Source of the DNA: Clostridia bacterium
GTDB taxonomy: Bacteria > Bacillota > Clostridia > CAKSNL01 > HGM11501
Reading direction: 5' to 3'
Length of the DNA stretch: 64,000 nt
NCBI GenBank assembly: GCA_017411325.1
Contig: JAFQQJ010000040.1
Span: forward strand, 62,001-126,000
A program made the translations under genes and the position numbers. Shown one piece after another: positions 45,354 through 53,824 of the stretch (positions within the stretch are counted from its first letter, which is position 1; each line of letters opens with the position of its first letter). The notes beneath the pieces are model-generated. The model was given only the letters and a program-made list of their open reading frames with translations, was not told where the DNA came from and did no database searches.

Positions 45354-46602
45354 TTTTTCTTTCCTCCTCAAGTAGGCTTTCAAAGCCTTTCACCCTGTTT
45401 TCTTTTAACAGTATAATACACATCGGCGTTAAAAACCATACCACATAAGAAAGGGTATATGTACTCAGAATTGGATTAAGAAAGCCCAGTATAACCAACG
45501 CCAAAAATGTGCTGAAATATATTTTTTTGTTTTTTTCGCATCCAATTGCCTTGTACGCTAGTTTCTTTGCCAGAAAATACATATAATAAAATGGTATTGA
45601 TCCAAGCAAACCAACGTCACACAAAAATGAAAAAAGTGTTGAATGACCATCTACAGGGGGTTCCTTTCCTACAATAGGACTGGATGCAAAATATTGCAGG
45701 CATATTTTATATCGCTCTAATCTGTCATTAAGGTCGTAGGTGTCGGCTCCTTTTCCTCTGAAAAACATAGCAATCTCTTTAAATCTCATTTTGATATCCG
45801 CAGACTCCACGATTGTAGAAAGATATTCAAATACATACGGAACAACAAGCAATATAACAGGCAAAAGCAAAACTGTTACTACCTTCCCGGCAGATGACTT
45901 TGAAGTCTGAAAAACATATATCACACAGCATAAAGCGGGTATAAGTAATGCCAGCGTATACTGCGCACTAAGTAAAAAACCAAAGAGACATATCACAGCA
46001 ATAGCTCCTGTAAATTTGAATAATTTATTATGTACATTATATGCAAACGCAAAAACCATCGGTATAAACGCACTTACGGCATAGATATACCCATAGGTTG
46101 CCACATTATTTTCAGCCTGTTCTTCAAACTCCGCCCACGCTCTCGCCGCTCTTTCATTTACTTGATATTCCATATAAGAATTAATTATGACATAAGTAAA
46201 AATCGCAAGACAGAGTACAACGAAAATTTTCTTTGTTTTTTGCGAGAAAATTTTATTAGCTCTATACAAAAACAACAGTGGCAAAAAAGACATCGACAGC
46301 TGATTAAATTTAGATAAAAAGCGTTTCAAATTGTAATTATCTACATTTGAATTTATCGTTGCAGTCTCCGTCAAAAAATAGTAACACAACGAGACAAATA
46401 CAATCAAAAGTGCAAATATCATTATTTTTTCAAAAGTCTCGGGTTTGTCAGTTAAAGCAACAAACGCAGTATATGCAACTACAGCCAAAACTATCATGAT
46501 AAAGTCCATATCATTTTGAAAAGAAGGCAACAAACAGTATAATGAAAAAAATGCTATGAATATAAAATCAATTATGTCTTCTAATTTAATTTTCATACTC
46601 AT
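45334..46602 (-). CDS. O-antigen/capsule polymerase, Wzy-like
   Basis: The product of 422 residues has about 10-12 membrane segments and a large loop. The stretch GHSTLFSFLCDVGLLGSIPF in that loop resembles the family signature of the O-antigen ligase/polymerase group (PF04932-type). It would link repeat units made in the cytoplasm and flipped by the Wzx-like protein. GGGGAG precedes the ATG at 46602; the gene overlaps the upstream glycosyltransferase by 17 bp. AT-rich, like its neighbours. Confidence 0.78.
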   Translation of the reverse strand: MSMKIKLEDIIDFIFIAFFSLYCLLPSFQNDMDFIMIVLAVVAYTAFVALTDKPETFEKIMIFALLIVFVSLCYYFLTETATINSNVDNYNLKRFLSKFNQLSMSFLPLLFLYRANKIFSQKTKKIFVVLCLAIFTYVIINSYMEYQVNERAARAWAEFEEQAENNVATYGYIYAVSAFIPMVFAFAYNVHNKLFKFTGAIAVICLFGFLLSAQYTLALLIPALCCVIYVFQTSKSSAGKVVTVLLLPVILLVVPYVFEYLSTIVESADIKMRFKEIAMFFRGKGADTYDLNDRLERYKICLQYFASSPIVGKEPPVDGHSTLFSFLCDVGLLGSIPFYYMYFLAKKLAYKAIGCEKNKKIYFSTFLALVILGFLNPILSTYTLSYVVWFLTPMCIILLKENRVKGFESLLEEERKNEKLGI

Positions 46603-47818
46603 CGCATATCTCTCCCCTCTTAGTTTTTGACAGTGTTTCATAAAGCTTAATATATTTTTCTATCTGCGTATTTTTATCAAAGTTTTCTTTAACATATTTA
46701 ATGCAGTTTTGTGTATAAAAACATTTTCCGTTATCAAGTATTTTACCTACTGCTTTAAAAAGCTCACAAACATTTCCGTCTTCCGCAAGGCAGCCACACT
46801 CATCTACCACCAACTCCGAGCTACCTGTGTTATCATACGCCGCAACAGGCGTTCCGCACGCCATAGCCTCAACTGTAACAAGTCCAAACGTTTCCATCCT
46901 GGATGGATTTACAAATACATCCGCGGCAGCATATAAATCAATCAATTCTTCTCTGCTTTCAGTAAATCCTATTAAACGGATATTGTCACAATCTATATGT
47001 GCATCGCACCTTCCCACGAGAATAATTGTCGCAGTATCCTTAAACTTTTCAGCAAGATAAAGAAATTCCTTAAGACCTTTTCTTTCACTCCACCCCTGTG
47101 AAACGCCTAATATAATTTTGCGTCCTTCAGGAACATTATATTTTTTTCTTACTTCCGCTGTGTTGTTCCTCGGGCAGAAAACTTCTATATCAATCCAGTT
47201 ATAAATTTTTTCTATTTTATATGATTTTTCCAAAATTGATCTTCTTGCCGCATCTGTTGTCCACTCAGACACACCATTTACTCCAAGATGCTTTATTCTC
47301 CCGAACAGTATTTTGCGTGCCTCCAACATTTTAGAAGCCTTTTGGGACAAGTCCATAGGGCAATTTTCACATTTATCTTCCCATCCGTTGCAACCGTATT
47401 TCAAATAATGTGTACAACCTCCGGTAAAAAACCAACAATCATGGAGTGTTATCAGCGTAGGAATGTCGTTATCTCCAAGAAAGTCAAGCAAATATGGCAA
47501 ATTAATATAATTACTGTGCAAATTATGTAAGTGAACAACATCCGGAGATAATTCAATAATTTTTTCACATGCTTTCTTTGTTGCTCTTTTTGAATACCAC
47601 GCCTGTTTTCCTGTAAGTCTCCACATAAGTGCATGCCATTTATGATCAAAAGCCTTTCCAATTCGAATAATATTAGCAGAAGAATTTGGAGATTTGCATT
47701 TAGTTCCCCACAAAACAAAGGATTCATGCCCTCTTGAAATAATTTCTGTATGTATATCTTCAACTATTCTTCCTGTACTGCCTGTCCCATACACTGCATT
47801 TATTTGCAAAATTTTCAT
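46586..47818 (-). CDS. Glycosyltransferase family 4 (GT-B)
   Basis: The 410-residue product has the GT4 pattern: MKILQINAVYGTGSTGRIVEDI, VVHLHNLHSNYINL, TLHDCWFFTGGCTHYLKYGC, ILGVSQGWSERKGLKEFL and FVNPSRMETFGLVTVEAMACGTP with the EX7E-type site. WcaC-like transferases have this HNLHSNYIN and TLHDCW arrangement. Retaining mechanism expected; donor unknown. It lies in the capsule operon between another GT4 and the polymerase. Confidence 0.85.
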   Translation of the reverse strand: MKILQINAVYGTGSTGRIVEDIHTEIISRGHESFVLWGTKCKSPNSSANIIRIGKAFDHKWHALMWRLTGKQAWYSKRATKKACEKIIELSPDVVHLHNLHSNYINLPYLLDFLGDNDIPTLITLHDCWFFTGGCTHYLKYGCNGWEDKCENCPMDLSQKASKMLEARKILFGRIKHLGVNGVSEWTTDAARRSILEKSYKIEKIYNWIDIEVFCPRNNTAEVRKKYNVPEGRKIILGVSQGWSERKGLKEFLYLAEKFKDTATIILVGRCDAHIDCDNIRLIGFTESREELIDLYAAADVFVNPSRMETFGLVTVEAMACGTPVAAYDNTGSSELVVDECGCLAEDGNVCELFKAVGKILDNGKCFYTQNCIKYVKENFDKNTQIEKYIKLYETLSKTKRGEICDEYEN

Positions 47819-47830
47819 TTCAATCCCTCA

Positions 47831-49096
47831 TTAAGAATTCAATGTTTCGAATAAGAGTTTTTGATTTATTTCCTTATTATGATTTCTTTTCCCACACTCA
47901 TAAGCTTTTATTGCATACGAAGACACAATATTATTATCATTTACAAGTAATTTCAGAATCCCGATAATTTCTTCCACATTCGTTGCGACCAATGCAGCAT
48001 CTTCATGCAAAAGATATTCTATAGGAGCTGTTTCTTTATTGCCTACTGCAAGAATACATTTTCCGCTTCTAAAATAATCCGTCAGTTTTGTAGAAAACGA
48101 AAGTCTGGCCACCTTACTATTTTCCCCTTCGATCGCCTCGGCAAAAAGCAGGATGTCGGCATTATTTTGTATTTTTGAAACTTCCGTTTGCGGGACCGCT
48201 CCCATTATATGAACATAAGGACTCAAATCATCTAATTGCTTTATGTCCAAAATTGTAGCCGTATAAATATCAAGTTCTATTTTAACTTCATCTTTATTAA
48301 TTACATCAAGAGCTTCCCCTATTAATCTTATCGTATCCAATCTACCTATGATAAGTTTCCCGGTATAAATCATTTTCAAAGGCGTATTTATTATTACGTC
48401 ATTAAATTTCACATCTGTAAAATCTATAAACTTTGTAAGGATTTTGCAATTAATATTAAAAAATTCATCTGCTTCTTTTTTCGTTTTAGGCGCTATTGCA
48501 AAGAAATCGTCACATAATTCAACAGTCTTTTTCAAGTCTCTTCTCTGGAAAAATCTATATATTCTGTGTCCTAATATTCCGGACTGCCTGTATGTGAAAT
48601 TATCATCCCAAAAATATCCAATTCCTTTGGCTTTGGTGTATTTTAATATGTATCTGTTTATGCGGTTGAAATAAATATACCCTTCCATAGGAAAAAATAC
48701 AACTTCCGGATTAAACTCATCTAAAAAGCATTTTAGTTCCTTACTTTTCCAACATCCTATTTTCCACAAAAATTCTCTTATCAAAAGCAACAAATAATTC
48801 CGTTTTCTTGCACGGCCTTTATATTTATTTATAGCAGATGCCACATTACTTTCTGATTTTTCATCTGTAAATTCAACCTTTTCTCCTGTATGCACACGTT
48901 TATTTACTATACTTTTTATAACTTCGCTTTCAGAAATATGAAAATAATTAACACACACCTTACTGTCAGGAACACCATCCTGAATATAAATATTTGCGAT
49001 TTTTTCAGATTCATAACCAGCAAATAGTGTAGACAAAGTATCTGAACCCGTTTTTTTGTTCCAACAGGGGATGCTGCAAACCAAAACTTTTCTCAT
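47831..49096 (-). CDS. Glycosyltransferase, GT-B fold, weakly GT4-like
   Basis: The protein begins MRKVLVCSIPCWNKKTGSDTLS and continues to a C-terminal half with MIYTGKLIIGRLDTIRL, VHIMGAVPQTEVSKIQNNADILLFAEA and KLTDYFRSGKCILAVG, the donor-binding pattern of GT4-like enzymes. I use the ATG at 49096 (421 residues). A second in-frame ATG at 49126 overlaps the upstream stop as ATGA, which would give ten extra residues and tight coupling; the choice is not certain. Acceptor and donor are unknown. Confidence 0.75.
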   Translation of the reverse strand: MRKVLVCSIPCWNKKTGSDTLSTLFAGYESEKIANIYIQDGVPDSKVCVNYFHISESEVIKSIVNKRVHTGEKVEFTDEKSESNVASAINKYKGRARKRNYLLLLIREFLWKIGCWKSKELKCFLDEFNPEVVFFPMEGYIYFNRINRYILKYTKAKGIGYFWDDNFTYRQSGILGHRIYRFFQRRDLKKTVELCDDFFAIAPKTKKEADEFFNINCKILTKFIDFTDVKFNDVIINTPLKMIYTGKLIIGRLDTIRLIGEALDVINKDEVKIELDIYTATILDIKQLDDLSPYVHIMGAVPQTEVSKIQNNADILLFAEAIEGENSKVARLSFSTKLTDYFRSGKCILAVGNKETAPIEYLLHEDAALVATNVEEIIGILKLLVNDNNIVSSYAIKAYECGKRNHNKEINQKLLFETLNS

Positions 49097-49122
49097 TTGT
49101 TCATAATGCTCCTTGCTTGAAA

Positions 49123-50274
49123 TCATCTCTCCAATAATGCTTCATATTCCTTTTTCTGTTTTTCCAGCATTATCTTTCTATCGTAATATTTTGCTGTTCT
49201 CTCATAAGCTGCATTTCCAAGAGCTTCATTTTTTTCTCTGTCTACAGCCAATATATTCATTGCCTGTTTAAGTTCTTCCGCGCATTTAGGCTCAACCAAA
49301 ATGCAGGATACGCCGTCTTCCATAACCTCTGAAGCTCCCGGAATTTTCGTTGTAATAATTCCAAGTCCCAACGCTCCGGCTTCCTGCAGCACCATTCCGA
49401 AACCTTCGCGATATGTAGGATGCACCAAAGCATTCATTGCAGAGTAATACATAGCCATATCATTAACATCAATCATTCCTGTAGAGATAACCTTATCACT
49501 GTTTTTTGCCCATTCAATAAGCTCCTCTTTTATCCCACAATTATCTTCCAAAGGTCCAACAAGCATAAGTTTTATATCCTTATTTTCTTCTGTTAAATCC
49601 TTAAATGCCGTAAGCAGTTCTTCGCAACCTTTATCAGCGGATACCCTTCCGGAAAATCCGAAAACGAACTCATTATCAGTTATTCCATATTTATTACGGA
49701 TTTCACTACCTTTAGCTTCCTTTTTGGAGATACAATACTTTTCCATGTCCACTCCGATTGTACCGCCATTACCGACTACAATAGCTTTTTCCGTTTTATA
49801 CAATCCTTCAGCTACCGCAAAAGCTTTATTCATAGTACTCACAGCTCTTATATCCGTAGAAAGTCCGCATATCATTTTTTCAATAAATTTAAAAATCTTT
49901 CTGCTTACGCCGGTAAGACCCACATACCTTATTCCCCACTGGCAGTATAATCTTATCGGTACCCTGCATAGCTTTGCTGCAATGCTTGCATAGCAGGATG
50001 CATTCGGTGTTGCATATTGCACCAAATCAAACTTTTCTTTTCCGAAAATCCTTATAAAATCACTTACCGACTTGAATCCGTAAAAGTCTATTCCTCTATT
50101 CATTCTGACGGGAATAAAACGTATATATTCCGGCAAAGACTTTTTAAATTCTTCATCATTATTGCAGATAAGAGTAATATCATATCCGCAGTTTTCATAA
50201 AGGTATTTCGCAGTTTCCAAAACAAAGGTTTTCATAGTAAGAGAAACCGTTGTTATCATACATATTTTTTTCAT
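49123..50274 (-). CDS. Glycosyltransferase family 4 (GT-B)
   Basis: The 383-residue product opens MKKICMITTVSLTMKTFVLETAKYL and has LVQYATPNASCYASIAAKL, VVGNGGTIGVDMEKY, GFSGRVSADKGCEELL and ALVHPTYREGFGMVLQEAGALG, the complete GT4 set including the EX7E-like motif. It resembles CapM/WbjE-type transferases of FucNAc-containing polysaccharides, an attractive but unproven link to the UDP-L-FucNAc genes in this operon. It is followed closely by the gene at 47831. Confidence 0.85.
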   Translation of the reverse strand: MKKICMITTVSLTMKTFVLETAKYLYENCGYDITLICNNDEEFKKSLPEYIRFIPVRMNRGIDFYGFKSVSDFIRIFGKEKFDLVQYATPNASCYASIAAKLCRVPIRLYCQWGIRYVGLTGVSRKIFKFIEKMICGLSTDIRAVSTMNKAFAVAEGLYKTEKAIVVGNGGTIGVDMEKYCISKKEAKGSEIRNKYGITDNEFVFGFSGRVSADKGCEELLTAFKDLTEENKDIKLMLVGPLEDNCGIKEELIEWAKNSDKVISTGMIDVNDMAMYYSAMNALVHPTYREGFGMVLQEAGALGLGIITTKIPGASEVMEDGVSCILVEPKCAEELKQAMNILAVDREKNEALGNAAYERTAKYYDRKIMLEKQKKEYEALLER

Positions 50275-50275
50275 T

Positions 50276-51121
50276 TCAGCCCTCAGCTTTAATTTTCACT
50301 ATCTCTTCTACTTTTTTCCGGATAATTTTTCTGTTCTCTTCGTATTGTTCATGAGTAAAGCGACTTACTTCATCTTCCTTAAGACGTATCTTTCTTACAC
50401 CTTCAATAAATATATCCTCAATTTCTTTAGGGTCACTTACAATATTAGCATCGCAAAAGCCCCTTGACAAAATAGCCGCCGTGGAGCCGAGAGCATAATG
50501 TTCGGCTATTATATACTCCGCAGGAAGCATACCGTATCCCACGCGCGCTATTCCTCCGAACCCGTACTTTATGCCTTTTTCTCTGAGTTTTTCGCACATA
50601 CTACTTACAGTTCCGTCACACAGAAGTTCAAACATAAATTTCTTATTATACGAAAGGTGCAAATCGTTAAGTCCTATATGAACCTCGTCAATTCCGCTTA
50701 CACTCAATATATCATCAATAGCCGAAACAGCCTCAGCAGTTTCAAAAAGAAGTTGCACCTTTGCCCGGCCATCGACATACTCCACAAATTTTTCAACCTC
50801 GGATCTTGACTTAAACATAGGAAGCATTACCACGTCCGCTCCGCTGTTTATTACGTTTTCAATCTCTTCCCGTGAATCGCACCACATAGGGCCGGCTTCA
50901 TGAATAGGATTAACCCTCACCATCAGTTCCGAACTATTAACAACCGGCCTCAATCTTTTAATATCCTCAACTGTGTGTTTTGACTTGACTGTGTTCATTC
51001 CGGCCTGTCTTTCTTCCTTGCCTATATATTCCATATCTATCCAGATTCTGTCCACTCCGGCCTTTTGTGCAATCTCTGCAGTCACCACATTATTCGTTAT
51101 GTACATAAGAGTCAATGGCAT
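50276..51121 (-). CDS. HpcH/HpaI aldolase / citrate-lyase family protein
   Basis: The 281-residue TIM barrel shows VDRIWIDMEYIGKEERQ, LMVRVNPIH, GADVVMLPMF, KVQLLFETAEAV (metal Glu) and IDEVHIGLNDLHLSYN (metal Asp), the pattern of the HpcH/HpaI family. GGGAG nine nt before the ATG at 51121 decides the start over 51130. Such aldolases make or split pyruvate-type keto acids. Within a capsule operon it might supply a keto-acid-derived sugar or substituent; that is inference, and the reaction is open. Confidence 0.8.
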   Translation of the reverse strand: MPLTLMYITNNVVTAEIAQKAGVDRIWIDMEYIGKEERQAGMNTVKSKHTVEDIKRLRPVVNSSELMVRVNPIHEAGPMWCDSREEIENVINSGADVVMLPMFKSRSEVEKFVEYVDGRAKVQLLFETAEAVSAIDDILSVSGIDEVHIGLNDLHLSYNKKFMFELLCDGTVSSMCEKLREKGIKYGFGGIARVGYGMLPAEYIIAEHYALGSTAAILSRGFCDANIVSDPKEIEDIFIEGVRKIRLKEDEVSRFTHEQYEENRKIIRKKVEEIVKIKAEG

Positions 51122-51141
51122 AAAACACATCTCCCTTTATT

Positions 51142-51747
51142 CTAAAATCCTTTTACTAACTTTTTAGCCGGAACACCCACATAAATTCCTGTTTCCGTTA
51201 TATCGTTAACCACCGCTGCTCCTATTCCAATGGTGCAACCCGACGTTATTTTCAGGTTATTTCTCACCACAGCTCCGGCTCCTATATGGGTTTTGTTCCC
51301 CACTATAACCGTTCCGCACAATATAGCGCCCGGCGATATATGTACAAAATCTTCCAGCACACAGTCATGCTCTACTGTGGAATTAGTATTAACTACGCAA
51401 TGCTTTCCGACAATAGCCGAAGGATTAATCACGGCATTTGCCATAACACAACTTCCATCTCCTATACAGCAATTCTCCCCGATAGCAGCAGAAGGATGGA
51501 TCGCCGTATAATATTTAAGTTCCGGATAACTTTCGGCCATTTTTGCCCTGACCTCATTATTTCCTATTGCTATTATAAACCACTTATCTGAATATTTACG
51601 GCATTCCTCAACTTTTCCGAGAAGCATATCCCCCGAGATATCTCCATCGTCCAAAAAGCCAGCAAAAATATCTCCTGATTTTTTTATTATATCAGCAATA
51701 ACCTTGCCGTGGCCTCCGGCTCCTATAACAACAACTTCTTTTTTCAT
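51142..51747 (-). CDS. PglD/EpsM/NeuD-family sugar O/N-acetyltransferase
   Basis: The 201-residue product has an N-terminal nucleotide-sugar-binding Rossmann-like part (VVVIGAGGHGKVIADIIK) and a C-terminal left-handed beta-helix with hexapeptide repeats (AIGENCCIGDGSC, IVGKHCVVN, HIGAGAVVRN). The His in STVEHDCVLED is the likely catalytic base. Placed next to a PglC/EpsL-type and an EpsN/PglE-type gene, it should acetylate the 4-amino sugar, giving UDP-diacetyl-bacillosamine or a close relative. It ends by touching the sugar transferase (start shared at 51747). Confidence 0.87.
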   Translation of the reverse strand: MKKEVVVIGAGGHGKVIADIIKKSGDIFAGFLDDGDISGDMLLGKVEECRKYSDKWFIIAIGNNEVRAKMAESYPELKYYTAIHPSAAIGENCCIGDGSCVMANAVINPSAIVGKHCVVNTNSTVEHDCVLEDFVHISPGAILCGTVIVGNKTHIGAGAVVRNNLKITSGCTIGIGAAVVNDITETGIYVGVPAKKLVKGF

Positions 51748-52373
51748 TAAAATTCCACCCTATCAGTCTTTTCCCTCTTAAATTCTTCCATAGTTGCCAT
51801 ACCTTCGCCGTTTATCCCTTCTTCTTTGACGAAAGCCTTCCAGACTGTTTTCAAAATAATCGCTATATCTCCTGCGAATGTTATATTATCCACATATTTT
51901 ACGTCCCACGCAAATTTTTCTTCCCAGCTTATTGCATTTCTTCCGCTAATCTGAGCAAGTCCTGTCAGGCCGGGTCTGACTTCATGTCTGCGTTTTTCCT
52001 CTTCGTTATAGTAATCAAGATACTTTGTAAGCAGCGGTCTTGGACCGACAACACTCATATGCCCGAAAAGGATATTAAATGCCTCCGGAAGTTCATCAAG
52101 AGAAGTACTTCTCAAAAATTTACCGAATTTCGTAAGCCTCACATCATCAGGCAGAAGATTTCCGGCTTCATCCCTCTCGTCTGTCATAGTTCTGAATTTA
52201 TAGAGTGTAAATATTTTTTCATCCTTTCCCGGACGCGGCTGTTTAAATATAACCGGACTTCCAAGCTTCACTCTTACAAGTATCGCCACAAGTATGTACA
52301 ACCACGAAAACACCAATATTGCCGCTATAGCGCACAAAATATCAAACGGCCGTTTGAAATATTTTTTATACAT
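51747..52373 (-). CDS. Undecaprenyl-phosphate sugar phosphotransferase (PglC/EpsL type)
   Basis: The 208-residue product has one re-entrant N-terminal hydrophobic helix and the small polyprenyl-phosphate phosphotransferase core: LYKFRTMTDERDE, LRSTSLDELPEAFNILFG (Asp-Glu catalytic dyad, Asp93-Glu94) and GHMSVVGPRPLL. It loads the first sugar phosphate on undecaprenyl phosphate, starting the repeat unit. It sits between the aminotransferase and the acetyltransferase, the same three-gene order as in B. subtilis eps and Campylobacter pgl type loci. Confidence 0.93.
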   Translation of the reverse strand: MYKKYFKRPFDILCAIAAILVFSWLYILVAILVRVKLGSPVIFKQPRPGKDEKIFTLYKFRTMTDERDEAGNLLPDDVRLTKFGKFLRSTSLDELPEAFNILFGHMSVVGPRPLLTKYLDYYNEEEKRRHEVRPGLTGLAQISGRNAISWEEKFAWDVKYVDNITFAGDIAIILKTVWKAFVKEEGINGEGMATMEEFKREKTDRVEF

Positions 52374-52382
52374 TTTATCTCC

Positions 52383-53645
52383 TCAAAAACAGCTTTTTAC
52401 TATTTCAATAATCTTATTTTGTTCTTCCTCTGTCATCTTTATATCGCTTGGGAGGCAGAGGCCTCGCTCGAAGATGTCCGCGCCAACATCCATATAGCCG
52501 CCCGCAATATAAGCATTGGTTCTGCATCTTCCACTGCCTTCACAGGTTACAAACTCGTGCATACGGTACATAGGCTGCATATGCATCGGCTTCCAGATCG
52601 GTCTGCCCTCGGCATTATATTTTGCAAGAGTTTCAAATATTTCGGTGGGGCAGGTTTTACCCTTCTCCTTTATGTAGAGTGCCGAGGAATCATCTCTCAC
52701 CTGCCGGCACATATACTCTCTGTCTATTATCATAGCAGACAGCCAATAATTCGGCTCAGTGCCGTCCATGATCGGGTTCATCCTAACAGGCAGATTCTTA
52801 AAACCTTCCTTATATCGTTCATAAACTGCTTTTTTCCCTGCGATATGTTCTTCAAGATAAGGATACTGACCGCGAACTACACCGGCTATGACATTACTCA
52901 TTCTGTAGTTATAGCCAACCTCCTCATGCTGATACCATGGAGCATTTTCCCTTGCCTGAGTTGACCATTTACGAGCTTTGTTTGCCACCTCAATATCATT
53001 AGTAAGAAGGCAACCGCCCGATGACCCTGTAATTATCTTGTTTCCGTTATAGCTAATAGCTGAATAATCACCGAAAGAACCGCACTGCCTTCCGTCAATA
53101 GTCGCTCCCATAGCCTCAGCGGCATCCTCTATTAAAATTGCCCCGTGCTTTTCGCATATTTTTTTTATAACATCCATTCGTCCCGGGAATCCGTACAACT
53201 CAGCAGACACCACCAGTTTTACATCGGGGTACATTTCAAATGCTTTTTCAAGAGCAAGCGGATCCATATTCCAGGATTCGGCCTCGGTATCAATGAACAC
53301 CGGGATTCCGCCCTCGTATACAACGGGATTAAGTGTAGCATCAAAGGTCATATCACTGCAGAAAACCCGCCTGCCTTCCAGCGCACCGTGGCTTATTGCC
53401 GGTTTTCCGTATAAAGTCTCCCCCGCATGTTTGACCGCAAGATGAAGCGCCGCTGTACAACACGAAAGACCTACTGCGTATTTCATTTCCGCCTTTTCAG
53501 CAGCTATTCTTTCAACCTCATTTATATTTTCGCCTACCGTAGACATCCAGTTCGTCCTGTAGGCTTCTTCAATGTATTTTATCTCTTCTCCGTGCATTGT
53601 AGGCGTTGCCAGCCACACCTTTTTTTCAAATGGTGTAAATTCCAT
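52383..53645 (-). CDS. DegT/DnrJ/EryC1-family sugar aminotransferase (PglE/EpsN type)
   Basis: The 420-residue product shows the PLP fold-type-I family marks: YAVGLSCCTAALHLA, LIEDAAEAMGATIDG (PLP-binding Asp) and SAISYNGNKIITGSSGG with Lys203 as the Schiff-base residue. The NGNK box is as in PglE/EpsN-type UDP-4-keto-GlcNAc aminotransferases. It opens the capsule operon downstream of a consensus promoter (53691-53719). The 4,6-dehydratase that would feed it (PglF/EpsC type) is not in the window. Confidence 0.92.
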   Translation of the reverse strand: MEFTPFEKKVWLATPTMHGEEIKYIEEAYRTNWMSTVGENINEVERIAAEKAEMKYAVGLSCCTAALHLAVKHAGETLYGKPAISHGALEGRRVFCSDMTFDATLNPVVYEGGIPVFIDTEAESWNMDPLALEKAFEMYPDVKLVVSAELYGFPGRMDVIKKICEKHGAILIEDAAEAMGATIDGRQCGSFGDYSAISYNGNKIITGSSGGCLLTNDIEVANKARKWSTQARENAPWYQHEEVGYNYRMSNVIAGVVRGQYPYLEEHIAGKKAVYERYKEGFKNLPVRMNPIMDGTEPNYWLSAMIIDREYMCRQVRDDSSALYIKEKGKTCPTEIFETLAKYNAEGRPIWKPMHMQPMYRMHEFVTCEGSGRCRTNAYIAGGYMDVGADIFERGLCLPSDIKMTEEEQNKIIEIVKSCF

Positions 53646-53690
53646 GCGAACATCTCCATATAAAAATTTCTACATTATAATCCATCATTT

Positions 53691-53719
53691 ATTTTATCAC
53701 AATTCTGATGTATTGTCAA
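53691..53719 (-). promoter_or_regulatory. Promoter of the capsule operon
   Basis: Minus-strand TTGACA (53719-53714), 17-nt spacer and TAAAAT (53696-53691). No operator dyad of the LacI type is present. All genes from 53645 to 34223 follow on the same strand, with overlaps or short gaps, so this promoter probably drives the whole operon. Confidence 0.8.
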
Positions 53720-53774
53720 CCTTACAAGGGATTAAAAACTGTGCTCTTTTATACATTTTTCACAAAAAGCAAAA

Positions 53775-53812
53775 GAAAACGGAAAAAGACCGTTTTGTCC
53801 TTTTCCGTTTTC
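53775..53812 (-). terminator. Intrinsic terminator after csaB
   Basis: GAAAACGGAAAA (53775-53786) pairs with TTTTCCGTTTTC (53801-53812). On the minus strand it is followed by TTTTGCTTTTTG. It separates the csaB/murJ cluster from the capsule promoter. Confidence 0.75.
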
Positions 53813-53824
53813 CCTTATTTCAAT

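Noticed and set aside
51984..52964. Plus-strand open frame of 326 codons
   Set aside because: It is antisense to the clearly identified sugar transferase and aminotransferase genes, has no ribosome site and has the Arg/His/Tyr/Ser-rich composition of a shadow frame.
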